Source of the DNA: Flavobacteriaceae bacterium CG_4_10_14_3_um_filter_33_47
GTDB lineage: Bacteria > Bacteroidota > Bacteroidia > Flavobacteriales > Flavobacteriaceae
Assembly (NCBI GenBank): GCA_002784145.1
Contig: PFKE01000150.1
Location: forward strand, 1 to 36,236
Reading direction: 5' to 3'
DNA: 36,236 nucleotides
The translations under genes were made by a program, and so were the position numbers. A model generated the notes under the pieces. It saw nothing but the letters and a program-made list of their open reading frames with translations, did not search any database and had not been told where the DNA came from. How positions within the stretch are numbered: position 1 is the first letter of the stretch; each line of letters starts with the position of its first letter. Below, in pieces: positions 27,281 to 35,380 of this stretch.

Positions 27281-27310
27281 CAAAATTAGACATTTTTTTA
27301 ATAAATTCAA
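27281..27310 (-). promoter_or_regulatory. Strong promoter of the lysozyme-like gene
   Basis: On the minus strand TTG (27310-27308, within TTTTG) is followed after exactly 19 bp by TAATTTTG (27288-27281), matching the full Bacteroidota consensus TTTG-N19-TAnnTTTG. The predicted start near 27277 gives a leader of about 53 nt. Confidence 0.7.
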
Positions 27311-27333
27311 AATTAATCGTTTATGTGTATTTT

Positions 27334-28242
27334 TTAATAGTACAATAGATGAAATACACCTCCTTTTTTGCTAAATTCTAGGGTAGGAAACGGTACTTTA
27401 ATGGTATTTAAAACACTCAAAATAGTTTTTAACAATGGTGAGTTTGTTTGAATACTTTTCAAATTTACATCAAAACTTAAATAGTACTGCCGATACCTTG
27501 CAGAATTTGTTAACAACTGATTGTCAATATCTTTTGTACCGCTTAACATGCCATTGGCACCATAACCAAAGGCTATATTGAGCCATTTAGGCATTTTACT
27601 ATCTGTGAAAAAAGAGTGCAAGTTTAAACTTAACCAATAAGTTTGTCCATTATAGTCCTTTAATAATTGCTCTTGAAAGTTGTTACCCAGCTTATCTGGA
27701 TTTTGAATAGCATAACCTGTTTGATGAAAAGAGTATTTTATGGAAATTCGTTGTTTATCCCAAAGTAACTCTTGTCCTACATGGAGGCCTGTGCCTAATC
27801 CATTGGCTAAAATATCGCCCCATGAAAAGCCCCATTCTTTTGAAAAACCATCAAACACTTCAACAGTAGTAAGAAACGCAAAGCTTAAAGCCGATCCATA
27901 GATTAACTGATTCTTTTTACCAACACCACTCCATTTTAAAACATCAGCTCCAAACCTACTAAGTTGATATGATGAAAAAACATGTCCAAATTTATCCATT
28001 TGCAACCATTCATTATTATCATTAATGGTATGAAATTTAGATTTTTCAAAATCATCATACCATAATTGATTTAACCCCAAAAGCGTTAAACCGGCAAGCG
28101 ATGCTTCAGAAATAATGACCACATTTCTTCTAGACACATTTAAAGTATCACTTGGTTTTAGAAACGAATTGAGTTTACTTTGGGCAAATGTAGTGGAACC
28201 TATTAAAAAAAATAAAAATCCGTATTTGATTTGAAATCCCAA
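27334..28242 (-). CDS. DUF2279 family exported protein
   Basis: A 302-aa protein starting at a TTG (28242) with a signal peptide (GFLFFLIGSTTFAQ). The segment MDKFGHVFSSYQLSRFG, then a glycine-rich EVFDGFSKEWGFSWGDILANGLGTGLHVGQELLW, matches the DUF2279 family as I know it (annotated as predicted periplasmic lipoproteins); here no lipobox cysteine is seen. The KFGH...DxxAN pattern resembles the VanZ-like arrangement of conserved polar residues. The last ~110 residues look beta-rich, perhaps a small barrel or outer-surface domain. It starts 2 nt after the mltG stop, so it is the last gene of dapF-GNAT-mltG-DUF2279. Function unknown. Confidence 0.7.
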   Translation of the reverse strand: MGFQIKYGFLFFLIGSTTFAQSKLNSFLKPSDTLNVSRRNVVIISEASLAGLTLLGLNQLWYDDFEKSKFHTINDNNEWLQMDKFGHVFSSYQLSRFGADVLKWSGVGKKNQLIYGSALSFAFLTTVEVFDGFSKEWGFSWGDILANGLGTGLHVGQELLWDKQRISIKYSFHQTGYAIQNPDKLGNNFQEQLLKDYNGQTYWLSLNLHSFFTDSKMPKWLNIAFGYGANGMLSGTKDIDNQLLTNSARYRQYYLSFDVNLKSIQTNSPLLKTILSVLNTIKVPFPTLEFSKKGGVFHLLYY

Positions 28243-28244
28243 AC

Positions 28245-29288
28245 CTATTGTCTTATACCTTGTAAAGATAAAAATCTTTGATATTCTCGAGCATTGACAT
28301 TATGCTGCGACAAGGTTTTTGCAAACTTATGATACCCAAGTCTTTTAGCGTCAGCAGCAAAATAATAATAATAATGATTTTCATAATTCAAAACAGCGTC
28401 TATAGCCGATACATCTGGCATGGCAATGAGTCCTGGAGGCAATCCAGCGTATTTGTATGTGTTATAAGGTGAGTCTATGTCTTTGTGAATATTTAAAACC
28501 CGTCTTATAACTTTGTCTTTATACTGAGGTAATTGATAGGCCGCAAACTTAATGGTAGGATCTGCTTGCAATGGCATTCCAACTTTTAATCTGTTAATGT
28601 AAACACCTGCAATGGTAGGTTGCTCATCAGGTTTCTTTGACTCTTCGTAAACAATAGAAGCTAATGCAATGACTTGTGAAGGATTAAGGCCTAGAGACTC
28701 TGCCTTTTGCAAACGATTATCTGTCCAAAAGCGGTTATATTCTTTTAGCATTCTGTCTCTAAATTGCTCCGCTGAAGTATTCCAGAAAAACTCATAACTA
28801 TTAGGGATGTACATGCCTAAAGCCGTATTTTTTTTAAAATTGGCTTTTCCTAAAAAACTTTCATCTAACATTGCGGTTACTAAAGATGAACTATCTGCTT
28901 CAATTTGCAACCCTATTCTACCTGCTAATTTCTCAATAGATTCTTGGTTGTTAAACGAAACTTTGATGGGCACATTATGACTTCGAATAGAATTAATAAT
29001 ATCGTTATTATTCATGTTCTTTTTTATAACATATCTGCCAGCTTTAACATGAGACACATATTTTTTTTGTTTGGCTAAAGCATCAAACTTATTGATGTCC
29101 TTTAATAAAGGCTTAAGTTGATTTCTTACCCCATCATAGGAAGCATTGGTTGGTATGTAAATATAAGCACTATCATTATTAAAGATTGTGTTGGGCTTAA
29201 ACATAGCGTTGTACACAAAATAAGCAAAGTAAGCAGCTACCACCAGGCCTAATAAAGCAATGACTGTAAGGATTTTTTTGATATACAT
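28245..29288 (-). CDS. mltG: Endolytic murein transglycosylase MltG
   Basis: MltG is an inner-membrane enzyme that cleaves nascent glycan strands and so sets their length. The protein is 347 aa with one N-terminal membrane segment (about 5-27). A LysM-like part (about 40-110; GRYVIKKNMNNNDIINSIRS) precedes the YceG catalytic domain with MYIPNSYEFFWNTS, ALASIVYEESKKPDEQPTIAGVYINRLKVGMPLQADPTIKFA, and PPGLIAMPDVSAIDAVLNYE. The catalytic glutamate should be E216 (or E215). The start follows the stop of the acetyltransferase gene with no gap, in an operon headed by dapF. Confidence 0.95.
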   Translation of the reverse strand: MYIKKILTVIALLGLVVAAYFAYFVYNAMFKPNTIFNNDSAYIYIPTNASYDGVRNQLKPLLKDINKFDALAKQKKYVSHVKAGRYVIKKNMNNNDIINSIRSHNVPIKVSFNNQESIEKLAGRIGLQIEADSSSLVTAMLDESFLGKANFKKNTALGMYIPNSYEFFWNTSAEQFRDRMLKEYNRFWTDNRLQKAESLGLNPSQVIALASIVYEESKKPDEQPTIAGVYINRLKVGMPLQADPTIKFAAYQLPQYKDKVIRRVLNIHKDIDSPYNTYKYAGLPPGLIAMPDVSAIDAVLNYENHYYYYFAADAKRLGYHKFAKTLSQHNVNAREYQRFLSLQGIRQ

Positions 29289-29813
29289 TTATTTATTTAA
29301 TAACTGAAATAAGTATTCGTTTGTAAAATTGCCTTTCATATAATTCCAATCCTTCTTTAAACCAATTTTTTCAAATCCTTGACTGGTAAATAATTTAATA
29401 CTAGCTTCATTATTCTCTGAAATATTACAATATAATTGATGCAATCCCAAATGCGTAAAACTATAGTTTATTAATAAACTCAGAGCTTCTCTACCTAAAC
29501 CTAGTTGTCTGTTTTTTGATTCCTTTACTAAAATACCAACGCCTGCTCTCGAATTTTTAAAATCAAAATCAAACAAATCTATCATTCCTAAGGGTTCATC
29601 TAAATAACTTGAAATGACTAACCGCAGTTGCCTTACTTCAAAAATATCTTTGTGTGAATGTTCTAAATACTGCTTTATTAAAAACTTAGAATACGGCGTT
29701 ATGGTGTTGCTAAGTTCCCAAAGCGATTCATCATTTTCAATGGTATGGATAAACTCTAAATCTTCAGGTTCTAAAGCTCGTAAATAGATGTTTTCCCCTT
29801 TTAATGTAATCAT
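29289..29813 (-). CDS. GNAT family N-acetyltransferase (RimJ/RimL-like)
   Basis: A 174-aa acetyltransferase of the RimJ/RimL type. The beginning MITLKGENIYLRALEPEDLEFI is characteristic; the acetyl-CoA loop is KNRQLGLGREAL (about 100-111), and CNISENNEASIKLFTSQGFEKIG is motif B. The substrate is not known. Its start overlaps the dapF stop (ATGA, 29810-29813) and its stop abuts the mltG start, so it is a fixed member of this cell-wall operon. Confidence 0.88.
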   Translation of the reverse strand: MITLKGENIYLRALEPEDLEFIHTIENDESLWELSNTITPYSKFLIKQYLEHSHKDIFEVRQLRLVISSYLDEPLGMIDLFDFDFKNSRAGVGILVKESKNRQLGLGREALSLLINYSFTHLGLHQLYCNISENNEASIKLFTSQGFEKIGLKKDWNYMKGNFTNEYLFQLLNK

Positions 29814-30583
29814 ATAGTACCTTTAAAAACAAACTTTGCAGATCCGATTAACCAAACATTTTTATAAGAATTCCCTTCTTTTTTAAATGAGACTTTCAAA
29901 TCTCCTCCTTTAGTTTGTAATGTTACTAGATTTTGGTTGGTTTCACCAAGATAATTCATTGCTAATGCAACTGCAGTCACGCCGGTTCCACAAGATAATG
30001 TTTCATCTTCAACACCACGCTCATAAGTTCTTACAGCAAAAGTTGCTTCCGATATTTTTTTTACAAAATTCACATTGCTACCAGCTTCATTATAAGGTTC
30101 TCCATACCTTATTTTAGAACCTTTTTTTCTAATATCAAAATCTTCAATGTGTTCTTCAAATTGAACATGATGTGGTGAACCGGTATTTAAAAATACATGG
30201 CCTTCATGTTTTTCTATGGCGTGAACATCTTGCATTTGTAGTTTAACCATATTATTTTCTACCTCGGCATGGTGAATTCCATCAACGGCTTCAAAAACCG
30301 CTTTATTAAAAACAATTCCTAAATATTTTGCAAACGCAACTAAACAACGTCCTCCATTACCACACATGGAACTTTCATTGCCATCCGCATTGTAATAAAC
30401 CATTTTAAAATCTAAATCGATATGATTTTCTAGTAAAATAAGTCCATCAGCTCCTATACCAAAACGTCTGTCACACAAAAAAGCAATGTGTTTTGTATTG
30501 GTTTTATCAAATAATTCTTGACGATTATCAATCATCACAAAATCATTTCCTGTTCCTTGGTATTTATAAAATGTCTGTTGCAT
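29810..30583 (-). CDS. dapF: Diaminopimelate epimerase
   Basis: DapF converts LL- to meso-diaminopimelate, the direct precursor of lysine and of the peptidoglycan cross-bridge. Starting at the ATG 30583 (257 aa), both catalytic cysteines are present: C74 in SSMCGNGGRC and C198 in TLSCGTG. YQGTGNDFVMIDN and NADGNESSM complete the signature. A TTG start at 30595 would add four residues but lies inside the promoter's -7 box, so it is rejected. First gene of dapF-GNAT-mltG-DUF2279. Confidence 0.97.
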   Translation of the reverse strand: MQQTFYKYQGTGNDFVMIDNRQELFDKTNTKHIAFLCDRRFGIGADGLILLENHIDLDFKMVYYNADGNESSMCGNGGRCLVAFAKYLGIVFNKAVFEAVDGIHHAEVENNMVKLQMQDVHAIEKHEGHVFLNTGSPHHVQFEEHIEDFDIRKKGSKIRYGEPYNEAGSNVNFVKKISEATFAVRTYERGVEDETLSCGTGVTAVALAMNYLGETNQNLVTLQTKGGDLKVSFKKEGNSYKNVWLIGSAKFVFKGTI

Positions 30584-30592
30584 AGTAATGCA

Positions 30593-30600
30593 CAAATATA
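30593..30600 (-). promoter_or_regulatory. Promoter -7 box of the dapF operon
   Basis: The minus strand reads TATATTTG, a perfect TAnnTTTG. The predicted start near 30589 leaves about 6 nt before the ATG at 30583, a nearly leaderless message. A -33 element is not evident. Confidence 0.5.
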
Positions 30601-30707
30601 TAAATATAAACTGTTTTTTGGATTGTTAAATAGTCGTTAAAGTTGAAATCAACATTCAATAAATAATTAATTTTAATCGTTATTTAAAAAACTTAAACTG
30701 AAAAATT

Positions 30708-32111
30708 ATGAAGAAGATTTTAACTTTAGTATGTGTTTCGGCATTAGGTGGCATTTTAACGTTGGGTGCATACAAACTATTTTTAGATGATAGCAACAAT
30801 GCAATTTTAGCCCAAACAGAAACCAGTCCTGTATTTTTACCAACAACCAATGTTAGTGCTGTTAAGAGTATTTATAATGCACCCGATTTAACCTTAGCTG
30901 CCGAAAACAGCATTCATACCGTAGTGCATGTTAAAAACTTATCTGTAAGTTCTGGTCAAATGACTATTGAGGATTTATTTTATGGAAGACGTCCGCAACG
31001 AGCACAAATAGGTACTGGATCTGGAGTTATCATAACCGGCGATGGCTATATTATTACCAACAGCCATGTCATTGATAATTCTCAAGAACTTTCGGTTACC
31101 TTAAACAACAACAAAACCTATCCAGCAAAAATTATTGGTTCAGATTCTAAAACTGATATCGCCTTATTGAAAATTGAAGCTGATGAAGCATTACCATATG
31201 CCACTTTTGGCGATTCTGACCAAGCTAAAATTGGAGAATGGGTTTTAGCAGTAGGAAATCCGTTCAATTTAACTTCAACCGTTACTGCCGGAATTATTAG
31301 TGCAAAATCTAGAGATTTAACAGGAAGCAATACGCAGTCTTTTATACAAACAGATGCCGCTGTAAATCCAGGAAATTCTGGTGGTGCTTTAGTAAATAAC
31401 AATGGGGAACTTATTGGAATTAATACTGCCATTTCATCGCAAACAGGATCTTACATAGGATATTCATTTGCAGTACCAAGTAATATTGCCAGAAAAGTAA
31501 TAGAAGATATTATGGAATATGGTAATGTTCAAAACGGTATTTTAGGAATTACTGGCGGTGCTTTAAACAGTGGCATTGCTGAGAAAATAGGTGTTGAAGA
31601 TACCGAAGGCGTTTTCATTGATAGTGTTGTTGAAGACTCTGGAGCAGAAAAAGCTGGCCTTAAAAATGGCGATATTATTAAAGAAATTGATAACATTAAA
31701 GTATCTAAATTTTCAGATTTAACGGGTCATTTAAGTTCAAAAAGACCAAACGATGTTGTTAATTTAACCATTATTAGAAATGGAACTCTAAAAACAATTC
31801 CAGTAACATTATATAAAAATAACACCATCACATTACCTTTAGTAGGTCAAGTAAAAAACGCAAAATCAGAAGATTTAAAGAAGTTAAAAGCTTCAAATGG
31901 TGTTAAAATTGTACAATTGGATAGCAAATATGAAAGCTATTGGAAAAATAATGGTGTTGAAGAAGGTTCCATCATTACAGCTATCAACGATATTGAAATA
32001 AAAAACATTGAGGATGCCCAAAACATTCTTAAAAAAAGATCTTCTTATGACCCATTAAGAATAGAGCTCATCAATACCAATGGCGAAAAAGAGCGCTACA
32101 ATTTCAAATAA
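30708..32111 (+). CDS. HtrA/DegP-type serine protease with two PDZ domains
   Basis: A 467-aa periplasmic protease/chaperone for misfolded envelope proteins. The N terminus (KKILTLVCVSALGGILTLGAYKLF) is a signal sequence or uncleaved anchor. The catalytic triad is H120 (ITNSHVID), D150 (SKTDIALLK) and S224 (NPGNSGGA). The first PDZ domain (about 270-360) contains GVFIDSVVEDSGAEKAGLKNGDIIKEI; a second, more divergent one (about 375-467) has EEGSIITAINDIEIKNIEDA. In flavobacteria this gene is usually divergent from dapF, as here (124 nt between start codons). No clear promoter element was found in that gap on the plus strand. Confidence 0.95.
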   Translation: MKKILTLVCVSALGGILTLGAYKLFLDDSNNAILAQTETSPVFLPTTNVSAVKSIYNAPDLTLAAENSIHTVVHVKNLSVSSGQMTIEDLFYGRRPQRAQIGTGSGVIITGDGYIITNSHVIDNSQELSVTLNNNKTYPAKIIGSDSKTDIALLKIEADEALPYATFGDSDQAKIGEWVLAVGNPFNLTSTVTAGIISAKSRDLTGSNTQSFIQTDAAVNPGNSGGALVNNNGELIGINTAISSQTGSYIGYSFAVPSNIARKVIEDIMEYGNVQNGILGITGGALNSGIAEKIGVEDTEGVFIDSVVEDSGAEKAGLKNGDIIKEIDNIKVSKFSDLTGHLSSKRPNDVVNLTIIRNGTLKTIPVTLYKNNTITLPLVGQVKNAKSEDLKKLKASNGVKIVQLDSKYESYWKNNGVEEGSIITAINDIEIKNIEDAQNILKKRSSYDPLRIELINTNGEKERYNFK

Positions 32112-32141
32112 TAACTGGTAAATAAATCTATTCATTTTAAT

Positions 32142-32172
32142 CCCTTTAGGTATTTCTAAATGGTTTTTTTTT
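32142..32172 (+). terminator. Probable terminator after the HtrA gene
   Basis: TTTAG (32145-32149) pairs with CTAAA (32156-32160), extended by CC/GG across a one-base mismatch, and is followed by nine T residues (32164-32172). The stem is weak but the T-run is strong. Confidence 0.5.
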
Positions 32173-32298
32173 AGGTTTGATAACAAGAATGCTTACAGCC
32201 ATCAAGTTAGTTGACTTGCAAAATATATTTCAAAAGTAAGACGCTTTACCTATTATTCGAAGAAAACATCCAAAGTAATAGACATGTCGTATATTAAG

Positions 32299-32325
32299 AA
32301 AGCCTCACTTGTTGAGGCTTTTTGT
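32299..32325 (+). terminator. Intrinsic terminator in the gap before 32401
   Basis: AAAGCCTCA (32299-32307), a 5-nt loop and TGAGGCTTT (32313-32321) form a perfect 9-bp stem running into Ts. It is far stronger than the one at 32142-32172 and could either back it up or end a short independent transcript from 32173-32298. That stretch itself contains no credible gene; its only ATG frame (32190) is 16 codons. Confidence 0.85.
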
Positions 32326-32400
32326 TGAAATTAAAGGTAATACTAAACATTATTTTTTAACTTCGTAAACATTAAACGTTTAACATAACCAAATTGTAAC

Positions 32401-33039
32401 ATGAATCACATGAAAACATTAGCTGCTATTGTGTTTTTTTATTTAATTGCTTTAAATTCATTTGCACAAACAACTCAAGAAGAAGAAACGCTTTCATTGG
32501 ATAGTGGAACCATTAATAACCAATTTGAATATGTTATTAAAAAATCAAGTGGTTGGAAAGATGAACGCGGTCAACAATATAAGGTTACAAAGGTTAATTG
32601 GTTGTATGAATTAAAAGCTCATACGCTTGATTCGTTAAAAGCTGTTCGCAAAGATTTAATTGATACTCAAAACATCGTTACAGCACAAGCTAATGAAATA
32701 TCTGAATTAAAAACCAACCTTAACAATACACAAAAAGAATTAGTTCAAACAAATACAGAAAAAAACAGCATGTCATTTTTTGGCCTACAAATGAGTAAAA
32801 CGGGTTATAATGTGCTTATGTGGGCCATTATTGCCGCTCTATTAGCCTTGTTATTATTCTTTATCTATAAATTTAAAAACAGCAATAGCATAACTAAGGA
32901 TGCAAAACAAGCACTTCATGAAATAGAAGAAGAGTTTGAAGAACACCGCAAAACAGCTTTAGAACGCGAACAAAAAGTAAGACGCCAATTGCAGGACGAA
33001 ATCAACAAACAAAAAATATCAAAAAACAACAAGCAATAA
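32401..33039 (+). CDS. Exported coiled-coil protein with a single membrane segment
   Basis: A 212-aa protein with a signal peptide (cleaved near NSFAQ, about residue 23), an extracytoplasmic region that includes the KKSSGWKDERGQQYKVTKVNWLYELKAHTLDSL block, a heptad-rich coiled coil (about 78-125), one membrane helix (about 138-158; LMWAIIAALLALLLFFIYKF) and a cytoplasmic charged coiled coil (about 165-208). No enzyme motif is present. In databases such proteins are, as I recall, sometimes named tRNA (guanine-N1)-methyltransferase only because they lie near trmD; this sequence gives no support for that. The start may instead be the ATG at 32410. Function unknown. Confidence 0.7.
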   Translation: MNHMKTLAAIVFFYLIALNSFAQTTQEEETLSLDSGTINNQFEYVIKKSSGWKDERGQQYKVTKVNWLYELKAHTLDSLKAVRKDLIDTQNIVTAQANEISELKTNLNNTQKELVQTNTEKNSMSFFGLQMSKTGYNVLMWAIIAALLALLLFFIYKFKNSNSITKDAKQALHEIEEEFEEHRKTALEREQKVRRQLQDEINKQKISKNNKQ

Positions 33040-33075
33040 GTTAATTACTGTTATCCATTTATTAATCCTTTTTTA

Positions 33076-33960
33076 GTGCCTGTTATCCTAAAAAACAAAC
33101 AGCTTGAACTTTTTATAGATTTACCTCTAGAAAACTACCATTTTTCAAGATTTGATTGGACAGGAAAAATATCAAAAGTAACTTACAATAACATTGAAGT
33201 TACTAGCATTGAAAGAACTGACACTGACAAAATAAAATGTGTAGGACAAGGCTTTTATAATGAGTTTGGTATAGATTCAGCTATTGGTTTTAATGAAACC
33301 TCTCTTGGTAATTGGTTTCATAAAATTGGTATTGGTCTTTTGAAAAAAGAAGAAGATGTTTATGATTTTTCTAAGACTTGTAAAATAAAACCTTGTCTTT
33401 TTGAAGTAAATAAAAATACTGACCAAATAACAATCACTTGCATTTCTGAAAGTATTAATGGCTACAGTTATATTTTAACAAAAACCATTGAATTATTTGA
33501 AAGCAACTTTAAAATTACTTACAAATTACAAAATACGGGCACAAAAATAATTGAAACTGATGAGTATAATCATAATTTTATTGGCATTAATAATGAAGTC
33601 ATAAACAGTGACTATATGTTATCATTTCCCTTTGAAATTAAACCACCCTATTTTATTGAAAGCATCAATAATGAGAAAAAGGTTGAAATAGAACCATATG
33701 CTTTTAAATTTAATAACACGCCTAAGAACCCTTTCTTTTTTAGTAATATATCTGGAAATGAAATGGTTGAAGCTACTTGGAACCTAATCAATCTAAAGCA
33801 TAAAATTGGCATAAGCGAAACCGGTAGCTTTAAAACCAACAAAATAAATCTTTGGGGATGGACTCATGTTATTAGCCCGGAATTGTTTTATCATATTTAC
33901 GTTACACCAAATAAAACCATTTTTTGGTCAAGAACTTATGAGTTTTATACCTTAACGTAA
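33076..33960 (+). CDS. Aldose-epimerase (mutarotase)-like beta-sandwich protein
   Basis: A 294-aa probably cytoplasmic protein starting at a GTG (33076). Its sequence is beta-rich and the block FKITYKLQNTGTKIIETDEYNHNFIGI, followed by LSFPFEIKPPYF, resembles the galactose-mutarotase-like fold; EFGIDSAIGFNETSLGNWFHKIGIGLLKK near residue 60 is also typical of the distant, uncharacterised members. The His-Asp-Glu set of true mutarotases cannot be assigned with certainty, so a sugar substrate is only a guess. It lies 36 nt after the coiled-coil gene and before trmD. Confidence 0.6.
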   Translation: MPVILKNKQLELFIDLPLENYHFSRFDWTGKISKVTYNNIEVTSIERTDTDKIKCVGQGFYNEFGIDSAIGFNETSLGNWFHKIGIGLLKKEEDVYDFSKTCKIKPCLFEVNKNTDQITITCISESINGYSYILTKTIELFESNFKITYKLQNTGTKIIETDEYNHNFIGINNEVINSDYMLSFPFEIKPPYFIESINNEKKVEIEPYAFKFNNTPKNPFFFSNISGNEMVEATWNLINLKHKIGISETGSFKTNKINLWGWTHVISPELFYHIYVTPNKTIFWSRTYEFYTLT

Positions 33961-33996
33961 AACAGAACATAGCATGATACATGTTAACATTTCCTT

Positions 33997-34004
33997 TATC
34001 TTTG
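33997..34004 (+). promoter_or_regulatory. Promoter -7 box of trmD
   Basis: TATCTTTG is a perfect TAnnTTTG, with a predicted start near 34008 and a leader of about 15 nt. No -33 element is clear at the expected spacing. Confidence 0.45.
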
Positions 34005-34022
34005 CTATCTATTTAAAACGAT

Positions 34023-34700
34023 ATGCGCATAGACATTATTACCGTTTTACCAGAACTGCTTAAAAGTCCGTTTGAAGCCTCTATCTTAAAACGTGCTATT
34101 GAGGCCAAATTAGTAGAAGTACACTTTCATAATTTACGTGATTATACAACCGATAATTACAAATCTGTTGATGACACTCAATTTGGTGGAGGCGCAGGCA
34201 TGGTGATGATGATTGAACCTATAGATAAATGTATTAGTGCCTTAAAGGCTGAACGCCACTATGATGAAGTTATTTATATGACCCCAGATGGAGAAACCTT
34301 AAAACAAGGTATTGCTAACCATTTATCATTAAAAGAAAACATTATAATACTTTGCGGACATTATAAAGGTGTAGACCAACGTGTTCGCGACCATTTTATA
34401 ACCAGAGAAATCTCCATTGGTGATTATGTGTTGTCTGGCGGCGAACTGGCTGCTGCAGTTCTTTGCGATGCAGTAATACGTTTAATACCAGGGGTTTTGG
34501 GTAATGAAACATCTGCCCTAACTGACTCTTTTCAAGATAATTTATTGGCGCCGCCTATTTACACCAAACCTAGAGACTATAAAGGCATGAAAGTCCCTGA
34601 GCTTTTGTTCAGCGGTAATTTCCCTAAAATTGAAAAATGGCGAGAAGAACAAGCTTATCAACGTACTAAAGAACGGCGACCAGATTTGTTGGATGAGTAA
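34023..34700 (+). CDS. trmD: tRNA (guanine(37)-N1)-methyltransferase
   Basis: TrmD methylates N1 of G37 beside the anticodon, preventing frameshifts. The protein is 225 aa with a SPOUT trefoil knot. Signature blocks are [92 protein letters not shown] and the end TKERRPDLL. It has its own -7 box. rplS follows after 209 nt but has its own promoter, so the common trmD-rplS pairing is kept without obligatory co-transcription. Confidence 0.97.
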   Translation: MRIDIITVLPELLKSPFEASILKRAIEAKLVEVHFHNLRDYTTDNYKSVDDTQFGGGAGMVMMIEPIDKCISALKAERHYDEVIYMTPDGETLKQGIANHLSLKENIIILCGHYKGVDQRVRDHFITREISIGDYVLSGGELAAAVLCDAVIRLIPGVLGNETSALTDSFQDNLLAPPIYTKPRDYKGMKVPELLFSGNFPKIEKWREEQAYQRTKERRPDLLDE

Positions 34701-34807
34701 TTGTTATGGATAAGCAACGAGATCCTTTGGTGCATACAAAAGAGATAGCGGAAAGCCAGATATTTCACAAGACAAAAGGGAACCTCCATAAAAATTAAAA
34801 TTATTAA

Positions 34808-34837
34808 TTGTAAATTATCAATTATTAATTATCTTTG
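34808..34837 (+). promoter_or_regulatory. Strong promoter of rplS
   Basis: TTG (34808-34810), 19 bp, then TATCTTTG (34830-34837) is a full match to the Bacteroidota consensus. The predicted start is near 34841, giving a 69-nt leader before the rplS ATG. Confidence 0.75.
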
Positions 34838-34840
34838 CAC

Positions 34841-34909
34841 CCAATTTCAGGTTAACCTCTGGCGAAAATCGTGAATGTTGTTCTGAATCAACTATTTAAA
34901 TTTAAAGAT
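34841..34909 (+). ncRNA. Candidate ribosomal protein L19 leader (autoregulatory 5' UTR)
   Basis: The predicted 69-nt 5' UTR of rplS is longer than other leaders in this window and is not AT-only. It contains the palindrome AGGTTAACCT (34849-34858), the pairing TTCAG (34846-34850) with CTGAA (34883-34887), and GTTG...CAAC (34877-34892). I recall that an L19 leader motif has been described for flavobacteria, probably bound by L19 as feedback. I cannot check that this sequence matches it. Confidence 0.4.
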
Positions 34910-35260
34910 ATGGAATCTTTAGTGAAATTTGTACAAGACGAGTTTGTGGCAAAAAAGGATTTTCCAGAGTTTGGAGCTGGAGACACCATTACTGTTTACT
35001 ACGAAATTCGAGAAGGCGAAAAAGTGCGTACTCAGTTTTTTAGAGGCGTAGTAATTCAAAGAAGAGGATCAGGATCTACTGAAACTTTTACTATTAGAAA
35101 AATGTCTGGAACTATTGGTGTTGAGCGAATCTTCCCAGTAAACTTACCAGCCTTACAAAAAATTGAAGTAAACAAAAGAGGTAAAGTACGTAGAGCACGT
35201 ATTTTCTACTTTAGAGATCTTACAGGTAAAAAAGCAAGAATCAGAGAAAGAAGACACTAA
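34910..35260 (+). CDS. rplS: Large ribosomal subunit protein bL19
   Basis: bL19 lies at the subunit interface of the 50S particle. From the ATG at 34910 the protein is 116 aa and starts MESLVKFVQDEFVAKKDFPEF; the family body GDTITVYYEIREGEKVRTQFFRGVVIQRRGSG and IGVERIFPVNLPALQKIEVNKRGKVRRAR follows. A GTG start at 34871 would add 13 residues lying within the predicted leader, so it is rejected. It has its own promoter and is closed by a strong terminator 30 nt after the stop. Confidence 0.97.
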   Translation: MESLVKFVQDEFVAKKDFPEFGAGDTITVYYEIREGEKVRTQFFRGVVIQRRGSGSTETFTIRKMSGTIGVERIFPVNLPALQKIEVNKRGKVRRARIFYFRDLTGKKARIRERRH

Positions 35261-35290
35261 TAAGCGTTTTTTCTACTTTGACAAACCAAT

Positions 35291-35322
35291 AAAAAGTCTT
35301 GAAATATTCAAGACTTTTTTTT
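35291..35322 (+). terminator. Intrinsic terminator after rplS
   Basis: AAAAAGTCTTGAA (35291-35303), loop ATA and TTCAAGACTTTTT (35307-35319) make a perfect 13-bp stem ending in a T-run. The A-run on the other side means it can also stop transcription coming from the opposite direction. Confidence 0.92.
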
Positions 35323-35380
35323 ATTAACAATTGTTGATAACTATGGTTTATAAAAAGTTGATATTTAACCCCTTACAAAA

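Noticed and set aside
34871-34909. A 13-residue N-terminal extension of L19 from a GTG
   Set aside because: It lies in the predicted structured leader, and L19 proteins start at MESL-like sequence.
35325-35345. A DnaA-box-like site (TTATCAACA on the minus strand)
   Set aside because: One mismatch, a single copy, and no cluster or AT-rich unwinding element arranged as an origin. Not enough to call oriC.
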